Source: Macrocybe gigantea | Lineage: Eukaryota; Basidiomycota; Agaricomycetes; Agaricales; Callistosporiaceae | Reading direction: 5' to 3' | NCBI GenBank assembly: GCA_011319805.1 | Contig: SJRY01000250.1 | Location: 248,001 to 312,000 of the forward strand | Length of the DNA stretch: 64,000 bases | Shown: one piece after another, positions 22,644 through 33,956 of the stretch | Layout: each line of letters starts with the position of its first letter | Position numbering within the stretch: the first letter of the stretch is position 1 | The notes under the pieces: generated by a model | Databases searched by the model: none | What the model saw: only the letters and a program-made list of their open reading frames with translations | What the model was told of the DNA's origin: nothing | Translations under genes and position numbers: made by a program

Positions 22644-25424
22644 TCATTTTTCTTGAGGCCGTGGCAAAGGGCGGGATCGTGATCGTGAGGATGTAGGTCT
22701 ACCTTCCATGCCTGAAGAAATGCTCTGCTGGAATGTCTGGTCTACCAGATTCATGGTCTATAGTCGAGATCAATACCACTTTTCTAAGTATTTGATCAAA
22801 GATCTCACGTGAGGCCCTGCCGTTTCATGCTTTGTATAGAAGGTGAAAAGCTCTGCAATTTGTCGCTCGAGTGTTTGCTTCTCGCCTTGGAGACGTCGCA
22901 CTTCCTCCGTCATCTCAAAGACCTCGCGTGTAAGCTCCCGTTTAAATTGCTCTATGTGATCTACGAGATGTCATTATAGAGGCTTGCATTAAGTCGGGAA
23001 ACCACGTACATTGCACATTAATCGCAGTTGCTTCTTTCATGGCATCAACAAACCGCAGCCTTTCCCCTCTTATTTCGCTAACGATCTCTGACTGCATCAG
23101 TCATTTCAACTTCAAAAGCGAGAATAACACACCTGAGACAAAAGCACGAAGGGCATTCTGATGGGTTGTGCTTTGCTGTTCAAGCTTATCACCGATTTCT
23201 TGAAGAACTTGTGACGTGTTAGCAGTCACAAATTGCAACCGGTCAACGCAGGATCCTCACTCTTCGCTCCGTGGGTATCGTGAGTTAAAAAGCCTAACAG
23301 ATTCTTCACCGAAGCTTCTAGTGCTATCGCGACATCCTTGTATTCATCCATACTCAAGCTTAAAGCGTCAATACGAGACGAAAAGGTCGATCGCTCCTCC
23401 TTGTTCGATGCGTTCTCCCTTTGAATGGCTTGTTGGAGGTCACTATGTCCCTTCTTCCTAGCTTCTGCTTCTGAAGCGTTGGTGTTGACAAACGTAGTTA
23501 ACCACTAACAATGAGTCAGTCAGAGACGGTACTGGGAAATTAACGTTTTTACGTTGTTGAGCTCATTCAGATAGCGCGCATTATCTTGCTGCTGCTGAAT
23601 GATGCGACTAAGCTGGCCACTGTCGTTTTCAAACAGGGATACCATCTTATTCAGCTGATGAGACCTTCAGTTAGGGAAGTTATGCGTAAAAGGGCATAAA
23701 CGATTTTACCAATGGTAACAAGTCAGCATGATCCAGATTTGTGGATGCGGTGTCGCGTTCGAAGTTGGCAGGCTTCGAACAGGCCTGCAGAACCTGGTCA
23801 AGTTTGGCAATGATTGGTGACAGGTCGGACCCTCCATTTGACTGTGGTGGTAGGTTATTCAGGACCATTTGAGGGGATATCGAGCCTTTGTCTTGACCGG
23901 TGAATTCCTCGAGTTTGTGCAAAATGTTTGGAATTTCAACAACTTTTCCAGATAGTTCTTTCAGGACATTGGCCATTGCCGCTACCTCAGCCGATTGAGC
24001 TTCAACTTGTTCTTGCCAAGACGTTTGACGGGAGGCGAGCTGCTCTTTCATAGACATGGTCAATTCATAATACTGTTGAATGTGAACTTGTATTCGCTCT
24101 ATCGCCTTGCTGATTTCTCGGCTAGGGGAAGCTGAAGAGCTTTCTAGCATTGACGAAATTTGGTCAGGCAAAGCCAGCATCAACTCTTTCAGGGACGACA
24201 GATCCACTTGAAAGCTCTTAAGTTGATTCATGGGGCTACGAGGTCCAGATGACGAGATCGAACGCAGTGCATCCGCCTTAATGTCACCATTTATGAGCGG
24301 GGGTCGCTGTCGCTAAAGTCGTTCAGCAATGGGTTTTGGGAACGTTAGCAGATGCTATGTAATGTCGCTTAGGTCCCACCTCGGTCTGATGTATTTGAAG
24401 GTCTATGTCCTTGGCGGGCAGAGAATTCTTGAGTGCGAATGGCGCTTCACTTTCTGTGCGATCTCGGAGCCCAGGCAGTGAACACGTAGGAGAACTTGCT
24501 TCAGACGTGACCGAGGGTGGTTTTTGGCTTATTTGGGATAAACGTAGCTTGACCACAGAAAGCTGTTTAAGATTGGTTATTGAAGGGCTCCTGGGCGGAG
24601 GTTCCATCGAGCTTGTAAATAGGGAGGACTGTCTGCCGGAATAAATGCTTGGCGAGATGACCGAGTGTCGCTGGGATGAATGACGGACAAGGTTCGTTTC
24701 TACGTGCAGTGAAGGACGATGTTTCTCCTCTTCTCTGGTCTCTGGCTCCAAACCGCGTAAAGGCAAAATTTTATCCCTGTATAATAGGGTATTGAGTTTC
24801 AGTCGACTTAAAGTATGAAATGAGTACGGCACCATATCGCACTAATCCACAATGCTCGTTCTTTGGCGGACGTGACAGCAAAAGTTTCGACAGCGTTATC
24901 TTCTAATTTCAGCTCAAATATCTTGAGATCGGCCAACATTTCGGGATGATTCGGACGTTCCTGGGAGCCGAGCCTCTTGAAAGAGATCGAGCGAACATCG
25001 GTGCAACGGGAGATATCCACGGTGTGGCTGAATGTAGGGCAATTCGTAGACAAAAGACGTAGCTCGTCACCTGAGAAAGTAGCCACGCATGAGAGCCAGC
25101 GGATGCGTTCCTCGTAGAACCTGATGAAAGGTAGAAGACTTGTCCTTGCAGCCTAAACGCAGATTGTAACATAGTGTTGGATAAGCTTCCGCCAGACTCG
25201 AGGTCTGCATCCGGATCGGCTACTGTTATCCCTTGCTTCGTCCTTGGCTTTCTCAACACCGTAAACAAATTACGCAGGGAACGTCGAATGGGCGATATCT
25301 TGGTCACCCGAGAATCAGTGACACTGTCGCTAGTAGATCCTTCCACCTGCAAAGACTTCAAACTCGGATAGCCCGCCCCGCTCCCCATTCCGTGGTCAGA
25401 GCTAGATAGTGTGTGTGAGGACAT
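22644..25424 (-). CDS. PH-domain protein with long coiled-coil tail, function unknown
   Basis: The first exon (MSSHTLSSSDHGMGSGAGYP) is Ser-rich. A 50-nt intron (acceptor before GTTCTACGAGG) leads into FYEERIRWLSCVATFSGDEL, RLLSTNCPTFSHTVDIS, DLKIFELKLEDNAVETFAV and SAKERALWISAIW: beta strands ending in the C-terminal helix with conserved Trp, characteristic of a PH domain. A Ser/Pro-rich linker follows, then coiled-coil stretches (LKSFQVDLSSLKELMLALP, ISKAIERIQVHIQQYYEL, GQLSRIIQQQQDNARYL, EMTEEVRRLQGEKQTLERQ) and a short RS-like tail (TSSRSRSRPLPRPQEK). This suggests a membrane- or cortex-associated scaffold; I do not recognise a named orthologue. It is divergent from RAD9 across 241 bp. 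Confidence 0.72.
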
Positions 25425-25665
25425 TGATTCGCATTCGATGGAGCACTGGCCGCTAAGACGATTCAGACGTGCTGCACAGTTATCAACTGGGGGGCTGGGT
25501 TTTTGATGAGTTATGCCAGGGATATGTGCAGTCTGGCCAGATGTGGCTGACTATGTGTGGCTGGCCGGGGAGGCTGGCTGAGTATTTCATTGGAAGTGGA
25601 AAGAACCATGGCATGGCGGCGATCGAAAATGGGTCGCCGTTGTAGCCGCGTCCGAGTCTCCAACC

Positions 25666-27378
25666 ATGCAAATCACACTTGATTCGTTCGCACTAAAGCG
25701 TAGGTATCTGTTTCTCGCGTTATCATCTTCGTACTCATATTCGCAGCCTTCACAAAGGCCTGACGTGTCTATCCAAGTACGGCGATGAACTGTTGATTTA
25801 CGCAAATGCAGACTCCTTGTCGTTGTCTACAACCAATTCCTCCAAATCTGCATATTGTCGGTTCAAGTATCAAAATGCCTTCTTTTCCAGATATGCAATC
25901 CCTCATGCTCAAGTCCCCGCTATTCAAGCGGCTGACGCGGGTAACTGGTCCGTCACTGGCCAGTTGTTGACGAGGGTACGTTTGCAATTGACTTGACCAA
26001 AGTCTTCGCTTTGTTCACGTTCGGTTTTCATCCAGCCATTACTATCCATATTAAAGCACAAGACAATAGAAAAAACGGTAGAAAAATGCGAGTTGTCGAT
26101 TGTTGAAGGGTCACAGAATGCCAACGACGGTGACGACGCAGACAGTTTGGAAAGTCAACTCGTCGTACGCCTTCATTGCAAGCATGGTGAGACGGCAGGT
26201 TCGTACTGTAGACTCGGCTAATTTATCGGGATCATAGGCATCGTCAAGACACACCGGCTGCTTCTGCAAACGCTGACCTCTCTCTTGGCACCTGGTGTGC
26301 CCGACGCCTCGAATGAATCTAACCTGACAATTGGTCCCAGGGCCCTCAGAGACATGATAGAACATTTTCCAGCTGCAAAAGGGCTGAAGTCTGACCCTCA
26401 GATTATATGGACCTTTGGCGAAGCCGAAGTAGCGCTCAGGAGCCTCGACTATGCCAGTGACGGGAAAGGTAAGTAATCTCCTGGACTTGTAGGATATTGA
26501 ACCAATCTCGTTTCAACAGGCAGAGCCCAGCTTTCTACGGAATTGACGATCAGTGCAGATGAATTCGACGTCTACGATATATATGCGGAGCCCATCACCA
26601 TTGCCTTTCATCTTCGTGAATTCAATGTGTGTATTTTTGCTTGTCCTGTCCGATGGTCCAATCCACCAATTCTTCTTCCTAGGCGACCATAGCATTCGCT
26701 GACTCCATGTCTTTGTCACTTGATCTACGCTTCACCGATCCCTCCGCTCCCCTCTTCATTGACATAGAGTCTGATAATACGGAGGTCCTTTTTGTCATCT
26801 CAACAAGCCAGGTGTCGGGAGCTACGTCAAATGTTCCTGTCAAGATTCGAGCTCCAGATAAGAAACGAGAACGTGAGGAAACGGAGATGCAGGCGGAACA
26901 AATCAGGCCGAGGAAACCCATGAAAGTCGTGCAGCGCGTTGAGGCAGAGTCGAGATCACAACACTCTGGCGCAATGGGCCCACCTGTTTCGCAGCCTGTT
27001 GAGGACTACGCCACGCCCACTGAACCACCCCTGTTTCTGCCTACATCTCAGATGTCAATTGCTCAGGATGAAGCTATCCGTTCATCAGGCCTAGGCATTG
27101 AGAACATGAATGCGGAAGAGCTGACGGCTATGCTAGAAGGAGAAGGAGAAGAAGTAGCTTTGGACCTTTCACAACCGAACCATCAACCTAGTCCGCCGAT
27201 CACCAGAAATCGACTAGTTGAAGCGCGCGACAGTTTGGAGCTGGAGATCGAAGAACCGGAAATGTCTGCAACACAACTCGACAATATGATGGTAAATATA
27301 TACACTTCCATGTCTCTGAGCACAAATAGGCGCTGATCCCTATCCCCTCAGCCGTTCCAACCACTTTTTGAAGATTGA
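25666..27378 (+). CDS. RAD9: Rad9, checkpoint 9-1-1 clamp subunit
   Basis: MQITLDSFALK, then AFTK-LTCLSKYGDELLIYA, KSAYCRFKYQNAFFSRY, IVKTHRLLLQTLTSLLAPG, NLTIGPRALRDMIEHFP, ELTISADEFDVYDI and EFNATIAFADSMSLSLDLRF make the two PCNA-like lobes of Rad9. A disordered acidic tail ends, after splicing, in PFQPLFED, the tail that in Rad9 proteins is phosphorylated to recruit TopBP1. The protein forms a DNA-damage clamp with Rad1 and Hus1. A one-base slip at 25757-25758 (AAAGGCC; an extra G restores TKGLTCL) breaks the frame just after the first intron. The stop is only 7 bp from the end of the convergent F-box gene. Confidence 0.9.
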
Positions 27379-27385
27379 CAGCTGC

Positions 27386-28762
27386 TCAATCGAACAAAAT
27401 GTCTTCCGAGTCCATACACTCAGCTATCCATCGATCAAACGCAATAAACCTCTCCACCGAGATGCCGTTCTGCACATGCTCCAATTGCTGGCCGAGAGAA
27501 AATTCGTTACTCGCCCCCAGCCTGAGTTTCGCGAGCGGTCGGCCCATGGCTTTGCGTGTTTGCACGGCGCCCATGATGAGAGATGCATCCTCTGGGTTTA
27601 GAATCAGGCTGAGAGTGTGCAGCTCTGGCCACGGTATTTCCATATGATTTTGGGTGTGCCCAGCCAAGAGCCTAAGAATAGTGGGGCTGTATGGAACAGA
27701 TCGGGAAGACGTAAAACTTGTGACGGAGGGGAACACACGGAATATGTCGGTGTACACTCGGTCAGATAGGTCAAAATCAAAGAAGGAGAGATGCCTGAGA
27801 GACGGGAACTTGAGCACGTGCTGAGACCTACAGAAACGCTCGAGGTCGAACTCGTGGACGTTTTTGAGAACGAGGGTCTCGAGCCGCTCAGCGTTTATGC
27901 TCAGCAGAAGGCCACTGTAGATCAGGCCGTCTACTCCACATATGCGGAGCGAGCGCAAACTAGGCATCTCGATAGCGTTTGCGCTGCCTGGCCACGCGTC
28001 GAATCGGACATCGATGATGTCGCCGAATACTGATAGGTTCGCCAGAAACGGTGAGGCGGTCACCATGTCCCTAAACGCAGTGTAGCGTATCGGGTTTGCC
28101 TGTGTCTGATCGAGGTGGAAGGTCTCTACCATGTTCAGCGGGGGTCGCAGTAGGCTCACCGCCAAGCCGCGAAGCCGCACGAATGATAAACAAGTGACGT
28201 TGCGCAACGCACTGCTGAAATCAATGGACGGCACCTCCTCTATGGTCGCCGAAAAGTGCCGGACGGAAGGCGTGCATCGTAAGCAGAGCTGTTCGAGAAT
28301 GGGCACGAACGACTCGTAGCCATGGCTGCACCGCAGAACAAGTTTGGTGATCCGATTGGCGTGAGGAAGGATGATCTCAAGTGCCGCAATGAAAGATGCG
28401 GCGATGTCGATGAACAGATCTAGCTCATGCCTTTGTGACCGAGATAGGTAGGCAGCGACCATGTCGGCCGATGTGGCAGATGTGATCTTCAAATACCGCC
28501 AAAGTCGTCCTGTATTGAGAGCAATATACCGGAGGTGGGAGCAGACATGGGTGACTGTAACCTCAAAGGGCAGTCGCAAGCTTTCATTGGCGTCACCTAG
28601 ATCTTGGTAGCTGTAGGCCATTTGACCCATCAAAAGAGCTGAAGACAGGATCTCAGGCGGCAAAGAACACAAAAGAGAGTGCGAACTCAGAAGCCGGTTC
28701 CTGTGTCGAAGGGGTTGGACCGCTCTAAGCATGGCTTTTCGGTGTGGCGAGCATCCGCACAT
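27386..28762 (-). CDS. F-box/LRR-like protein, single exon
   Basis: One uninterrupted frame of about 458 aa, unusual among these intron-rich neighbours. The N-terminus SLLCSLPPEILSSALLMG followed by THVCSHLRYIALNTGRLWRY is the degenerate F-box typical of the large basidiomycete F-box families (P-P-E-I-L, then V-C...W). The rest has leucine-rich spacing (LSFVRLRGLAVSLLRPPL, LRSLRICGVDGL, LETLVLKNVHEFDLERF, LRHLSFFDFDLSD). It is predicted to be an SCF ubiquitin-ligase substrate adaptor with an unknown target. The upstream frame extension to 28807 starts with TTG, so the ATG at 28762 is preferred; MLRAVQPL slightly downstream is an alternative. Confidence 0.75.
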   Translation of the reverse strand: MCGCSPHRKAMLRAVQPLRHRNRLLSSHSLLCSLPPEILSSALLMGQMAYSYQDLGDANESLRLPFEVTVTHVCSHLRYIALNTGRLWRYLKITSATSADMVAAYLSRSQRHELDLFIDIAASFIAALEIILPHANRITKLVLRCSHGYESFVPILEQLCLRCTPSVRHFSATIEEVPSIDFSSALRNVTCLSFVRLRGLAVSLLRPPLNMVETFHLDQTQANPIRYTAFRDMVTASPFLANLSVFGDIIDVRFDAWPGSANAIEMPSLRSLRICGVDGLIYSGLLLSINAERLETLVLKNVHEFDLERFCRSQHVLKFPSLRHLSFFDFDLSDRVYTDIFRVFPSVTSFTSSRSVPYSPTILRLLAGHTQNHMEIPWPELHTLSLILNPEDASLIMGAVQTRKAMGRPLAKLRLGASNEFSLGQQLEHVQNGISVERFIAFDRWIAECMDSEDILFD

Positions 28763-29122
28763 TGACGAGCGGTGGATCAAGAAAAGCGAGGAGTTCCAAA
28801 CCGACAAGTAAGTCCATTTTCGTCGAATAAAATGGTACGACTAAACACTCACCGAGAATATGGCTGCACCGTCACTATATTCCTTGCTACAACACAACTT
28901 TGAGAGCTCGCAGATACCGTTCTGCATTTATTGCTTTTCAAGAGGACATGGGTCAAGACGCCCTAGCGCAGCAGTTGTGCATCGAAAGCGTGTTTCAATG
29001 GCGCTTATGAGAAGTTCCCTAATTGCCGGACTATGGCTTCTTATGAAATATAAACTTCAATACACGCGACTGATCAAAAGAGGAATGTGACGGATTAAAA
29101 AGGCTCATGCATCAGTTACAGT
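28763..29122. other. Intergenic, 360 bp
   Basis: Upstream region of the F-box gene and 3' flank of the Bli-3-like gene. A 76-codon plus-strand frame (28860-29090) lacks a recognisable family or splice context and is not called. No repeats were seen. Confidence 0.4.
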
Positions 29123-30021
29123 TTAATAAAGTAAGGTGCCATTGAATTGCCGATCACCGCCATCTACTTGGAATGCGAGCCTTGAGTCAGCTGAATCTGA
29201 AAACGGGATGAGATTCAGAGAATGCAAGTCCCATGAAAAGATATGAACACAAACATCCTCTTTGGTAATAGTGCGAAGTTCGCCCGGCGCAGATACCTTG
29301 CCGGTGACGGCACCCATCCCGGCCTCGATGATGCGGCCGATGGCACCCTTTGTGGGCAGCCAATACCTTATTTCATCGGGCACGACCTCGATGACGGCAA
29401 CGCGAGGATCGCTCTTATCACCTTTGTGTATGCCGTCGTTAAGGTCACCAAAATAGGCAGAAACACTGGAAGACGTCTACGGGTGGATCGTGCAACGAGG
29501 AAGTGAGAATGCATACCCGACGGACCAACATTTGTCGATGAGGTCCTTGTCCTGGGAGATCTTTGCTTTTCCAGAGAAGCTGCAGATGTTATGGGTCAAA
29601 ATGTATTCAAGAGTACGACAGAAGCGTACGAGGCCCAAGCGGTTGTGTTTTTGTCGTAAAAATTGACGTTGACGTTTGCGTCGTTCTTGATCTCGTCAAA
29701 CTTGTGTGAGACGTTATTTGCGAGGAAGACAAGATTGAGCTGGGTGGCAGATGCTAGGCCAGTTGAAGAGCATGTGAGCTGGCGCTAATGAGGCACGTAC
29801 GAGCAGCGGGTGTCATGGCGCGCGAGTGGACGTGACCATCTGCGGACCTCGTTGTGAGCATGCCCACCTGGGCGCCGTTGACGATGCCGTGCAGAGCTAG
29901 CGGAGTCGGTTGGTGAGCAGGGCCTAAGGTAAAACTGACTAGGCCCACCGTTGATCTTCTCTTGGGGAGTGATGCGGGTGTTTTCTGCGAGGTGGGTGTA
30001 AGGGTCGAGGGAGGAGGCCAT
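29123..30021 (-). CDS. Bli-3-like pyridoxamine 5'-phosphate oxidase-fold flavoprotein
   Basis: MASSLDPYTHLAENTRITPQ and the segment around GMLTTRSADGHVHSRAMTP are the start of the split-barrel FMN-binding fold found in blue-light-inducible protein Bli-3 and general stress protein 26. Downstream blocks FDEIKNDANVNVNFYDKNT, AYFGDLNDGIHKGDKSDPR and VEVVPDEIRYWLPTKGAIGR complete it. The last block includes the conserved D-G-x-H and D-P-R-V of the family. Three or more short introns separate them. The family binds FMN or related flavins; the physiological reaction is not established. The ATG at 30021 is the first in frame and fits family length (about 210 aa). Confidence 0.82.
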
Positions 30022-30224
30022 GATGATGGAGAGAGAGTTGCAGCTTCGATGGTTATATATGAAGGGGTTGGGTCTGACGTCATCGGTCACTTAACAAATC
30101 GGAGTCACCAGTCTCAGGCATGGTCCGTATTCAAAATGGCCTTCATTAAGTTGTAAAGCTGAGCTAGGCGTCGTTTAATAACAATCAACACAAGCAGATG
30201 TAGAGATATAACAAGCTGAGCACT

Positions 30225-30955
30225 CTATTGTGTTCCTGGTATTGCCGTTGAGGGTGCTGGAGGAGGCATAGTAGCTGGCACTGTCAGCACGTTAGGGACG
30301 TGTAGAATAGCACACGTCGATACGAATACGCACTTGGTGCCATCGGCCGTTGACCTTCACTGAATACACGCGACAGAAGTACTCCGACACCTTCAAATAC
30401 GCCTAGTAGGATGCCACATGCGATGGCAGACCCCAGAGCTGATCTTGGGCCACCTAGAAGTTTACAAGCGAGGATCGGGAAGCCATGATTAGGATATGTC
30501 AACCCCGAACTCGAACAAGGCCACTCACTCCGTGCTGCCAAACATCCACCTGTCATGAATCCAGAGATGATGGCATTCCATGCATCTTCTTTTTGTCGAT
30601 AGCCTTTCACTGCACAATCAAACGTCGAAAACATGCCTCCCCACACACCGAAATTTCCACCCGTGACGGGCGCTCGTGCTTTCATGGATGATATTGCACC
30701 AACAAAGCGCTCTCCCTGCGGAGAAGGTCAGATCGGGCAGAAGCGACGAAGATGCAATGCACACCCGTGGCGAGTTTCTGGCACCTTTGATGCCATACCA
30801 TATGCCTCCGCCTACCGCACCCATCGAAAACGCACCACCAAAGTCGCTGAGAATGACCCATGGGCTATAAAGACAAACAGAAAGTTAGTATATGTCCTGG
30901 AGAGTAAGAACTGAGACACCCACCATGGATCTCGTGTATGGTCTGCATGAGCCAT
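30225..30955 (-). CDS. TIM17: Mitochondrial inner membrane translocase subunit Tim17
   Basis: [20 protein letters not shown], then [60 protein letters not shown] and [19 protein letters not shown] are Tim17 essentially end to end. There are four membrane segments with GxxxG-like packing and the conserved N-terminal Asp/Cys region. It is part of the TIM23 presequence translocase. Introns are exact GT-AG pairs (e.g. donor CCA TG|GTGGGT). The Pro-rich C-terminus ends [18 protein letters not shown] after the last splice. It shares a 190 bp divergent region with the 4CXXC-R1 gene. Confidence 0.95.
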
Positions 30956-31145
30956 GAATGGTATCGGAAGGGAATAAGCAGGGGAGGCGGAGAACGGGGT
31001 TCAAAGTACTGTTACAGCGTAAAATCGACTCTGCTGACAGGACCTCGAAACTTTTTTTTCCTTTCACGTGGCTGTGGGGAGAGCTGTACCGGTCACGTGC
31101 TGAAATTGAAACGCGTCAAAGCTTCGTTTTTGAACTTCTCTTACC

Positions 31146-33090
31146 ATGTCGGTCAGACAGATTCTATATGTCGACGTGCCGCCGTTGCCCTATCTCCATC
31201 GCTACAGCGACATGTCTGCCAGTACGGTCCAACCTTCTCAAAGGATTCTCTTAGCGTCACCAAAAGCCGTTTCACCCGCGCCGCTCAAGCGCAAGCCACT
31301 CACCTATCCTGTTGTTGAGATCGTCAAAAAACGCAAATTCACGCCTGGAATCGTTCCAAATGCTTCAAAACTCATGAACACCCTCTCCACAGCTTCACAA
31401 CGCACTTCCATGGACAATGTCAATTGCCATCACTGCTATCAGAAGCGTGACCCAACTGGTACTTATGTCGCGTTGATCGGTATTTAAATACAAGGCTGAT
31501 CGTACATTCTGAAGCTTGTCTACAATGCACTTCCGAAATTTCCTCACTCAGAAAAGGCGTCGAGACCCGCAGACGATGCAAAGCAAAGTTCTGTGAAAGA
31601 TGCCTGAGGAAGCATTACCAGCTGGACCCAAGTGCTATTCGATCTCAGACCAATCAGAACCGGTCTGGCAGCCCATCTTACGAGTTCAAGTATGTGTTTA
31701 AAATTCAATTCGATGATTGCATATACTAATCAATGCCAGATGCCCCAGGTGTCGTGGATCATGTAGTTGCTCCCGATGTCGGAAGTCTGCGAAGTCTGCA
31801 TCAAGTCGGTAAGCTTTTCCAATTGGTCCAACGCGTGCACGTTCCTAACGTGAGCAATGGACAGGAAGCAGACTGCCAAGTCTGCAGCGTCCAACGCCAG
31901 GCTGAGATTCCCAAATTAGATTGGCGCCCGCTCGAGACGAATCTCACACTCGAGGAAGCAGAATCTCGAATCCAAATCAGAGAGTTCATCTGTCGCTTCG
32001 CTTCCGCCATGAATTACAACATTTCCAAACAGCACCTTGACGAACTAGACGATATCGCGGGTATAACACGAGCCAATACCAGTCCAGAAAGTCATGCTGC
32101 TTGGGTCAGCGAGGCGTGTGTCAGGAGTATAATCATAGGCTTGTTGACGCTGCTTGAGCAAGACTCTGCATATTGCAAGGTCAGATCGCGTGTTGCTGCT
32201 ATCAACCGTTACTGAACGCCTTCTTAGATCGTCGAAAACCATATCGACGAACTTCGAAGAACTGGTCTGAACCTCAATAAAATATGGCTTATCTTATCCG
32301 ACCTCCGCAATGATGCCCTCAGCCTCCCTGACCCTCTACCTCCGCCGACAGGCTCGACAGTTTATGACACCCGCAGCATGCGTCGTTCATCAATGTCCCA
32401 GGAATCGTCGTCAACTCGCATCTCCCAAACAAGCCAATTGATTCCAGTTGTTGAGGCTCTAATAGACGTGGCTATCACGACAAAGACCATCCGAGCTGAA
32501 ATCGAGCTAGGGGCTGAACATGCAAAGGATCATGCTCGAGCGATCAAAGAGTGCATTAAAAGGGAAAATGAGAGTTTCGAGTCGGAACGCAAAGGTTTGG
32601 AAGCTCGCTCCAAGGAAGGGAGGGTTTTCAACAAGTTGGTGAGGATCATCCCACTCGGGCTTGCGGGCTCAGCTAACCATAAGTGACAGATCAAGGCAAA
32701 GAGGAAATTGTGGAGGCAGCGAATAGAAGCAATCGAAAACATCGGGAAAGTTGTGCAGCCTAGCTTTGCACCCCGAACCTGCCCTCTGGGTGTGGACCAG
32801 GACGGCAGGGTCTTCTGGGCTGTCAGTCCAGGTGTCCGCGAACGAAGCGCGGCAATGACCTTGCTCACCTCCTATCTCATCACACACTTTCCAACAAGAG
32901 AACATGCGAGATTCACTATGATAAAGCGTTGCAAGATGAGGACCGATGGTCGTGGTTTGTGGGCGTGTGGGGTAAGGATCCGAACCCCGAGAATGAGGAT
33001 GAAGAGTTGAAGGACACTTGGTGGGCTATAGACGAACCAGAGGAGATTCGCAAAGCTGCGGACTGGATAAATTCAGGGCCGGCTCTCTAG
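31146..33090 (+). CDS. zf-4CXXC_R1 zinc-finger protein with DDT- and WHIM-like regions
   Basis: The Cys-rich module is built over three exons: NCHHCYQKRD, RRRCKAKFCERCLRKHYQ and KCPRCRGSCSCSRCRK. This is the 4CXXC_R1 zinc finger known from vertebrate CDCA7/JPO proteins and related chromatin factors. It is followed by a DDT-like helical segment (RIQIREFICRFASAMNY) and, near the C-terminus, LGVDQDGRVFWAVSPG with WWAIDEPEEIRKAADWI, which resemble the WHIM/WSD motif of ISWI-associated remodelling subunits. A nuclear chromatin role is therefore inferred. One-base loss at 31910-31912 (CCC) creates a TAG between LRF and KLDWRPLE. Splice sites join the zinc-finger exons in phase. Confidence 0.75.
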
Positions 33091-33567
33091 GCGAGGACCA
33101 CACATTCACACTGTTAGTGTGTCGGCTTCAAGAATATGCAACATTACTAGAATGGAGGACGACTGGAGCCTGGTCTGCCTCGGATACTCACATCGCGGAA
33201 TGAAGCTACTATGTAGCCTGGTTGTGGTGGATTATAATAGTAATATTGGTGCCGTGAACTGGAGTGACAGCTTCGACTGAAGGTCCTCACGAGTCATTGG
33301 CCGCTCGATAAATAGAGCAGCTGGTTGGCCAACATGGCAGCCAGACATGCTTACACTGCATACAAAATGCGTCGGTCGTTGCGATCTCACTATTGCGATA
33401 ACATACCATTGTGTGTGACTCGGATAAGAGCACGGTGTACGCAAAGGCCGGACATGTGCAATAAAAGGGGAGCATGGCAAGTGACATGTCCAAGAAGACC
33501 GTGTATGTTGCGGTAGCACCGAGAACCTCGTACTGAGGGTAGCATCCGTCCGCGGTGTGTTTGATCA
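33091..33567. other. Intergenic, about 480 bp
   Basis: Between the 4CXXC gene stop and the 3' end of the possible small minus-strand gene. Several 60-100-codon frames overlap on both strands; none shows family motifs. No tRNA or repeat was seen. Confidence 0.4.
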
Positions 33568-33742
33568 CTATTGGTGTTCAGTCTGCTTCTGCAATGCGTT
33601 GCGGAAACGCTGCTCACCATTTTGTCGATCGAGCAAGTCGAAGGCTGCGATGACGATGGTTCGGGGAGAACAGCGATGAGTCTCTGGATAAATGCCAGGG
33701 GGTCATCGTCTGTAAACTTATGTTTAGAGGGGTCAGAGACAT
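33568..33742 (-). CDS. Possible small conserved protein of about 58 aa
   Basis: The segment KHKFTDDDPLAFIQRLIAVL followed by PEPSSSQP and, one base out of frame, FDLLDRQNGEQRFRNALQKQ ending TEHQ-stop has strongly protein-like composition and an amphipathic helical character. The break (33641-33645) is again a one-base loss. A second one would be needed to place the ATG at 33742 in frame; alternatively an intron acceptor (TTTACAG) precedes DDDPLAF and the start lies further upstream. It sits head-to-head with TRM11. I do not recognise a family. Confidence 0.35.
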
Positions 33743-33956
33743 TACAACATGAACGGACCGATATCATCAAGCGTGCACGATGCTATTATTTCCGTCGCGA
33801 GCTGCAAAAGGTTGAGGGAAGGCGCCATAGCCGAGCGGTCTGCACAACATGGAGGTCAGTGGTTGTAATTGTGATTGTCTTGGCACGCGACTGCGATGGC
33901 GATCTATCCACAGTCGTAGCCGCCGCTTCAAGTCAGCTCTGTTTACATCCTCGATC

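Noticed and set aside
33822..33900. tRNA-Leu/Ser-like start (ggcgccatagccgagcggtc)
   Set aside because: The acceptor-stem and D-arm-like half has no matching 3' acceptor strand, no T-arm consensus and no anticodon arm at the right distance.
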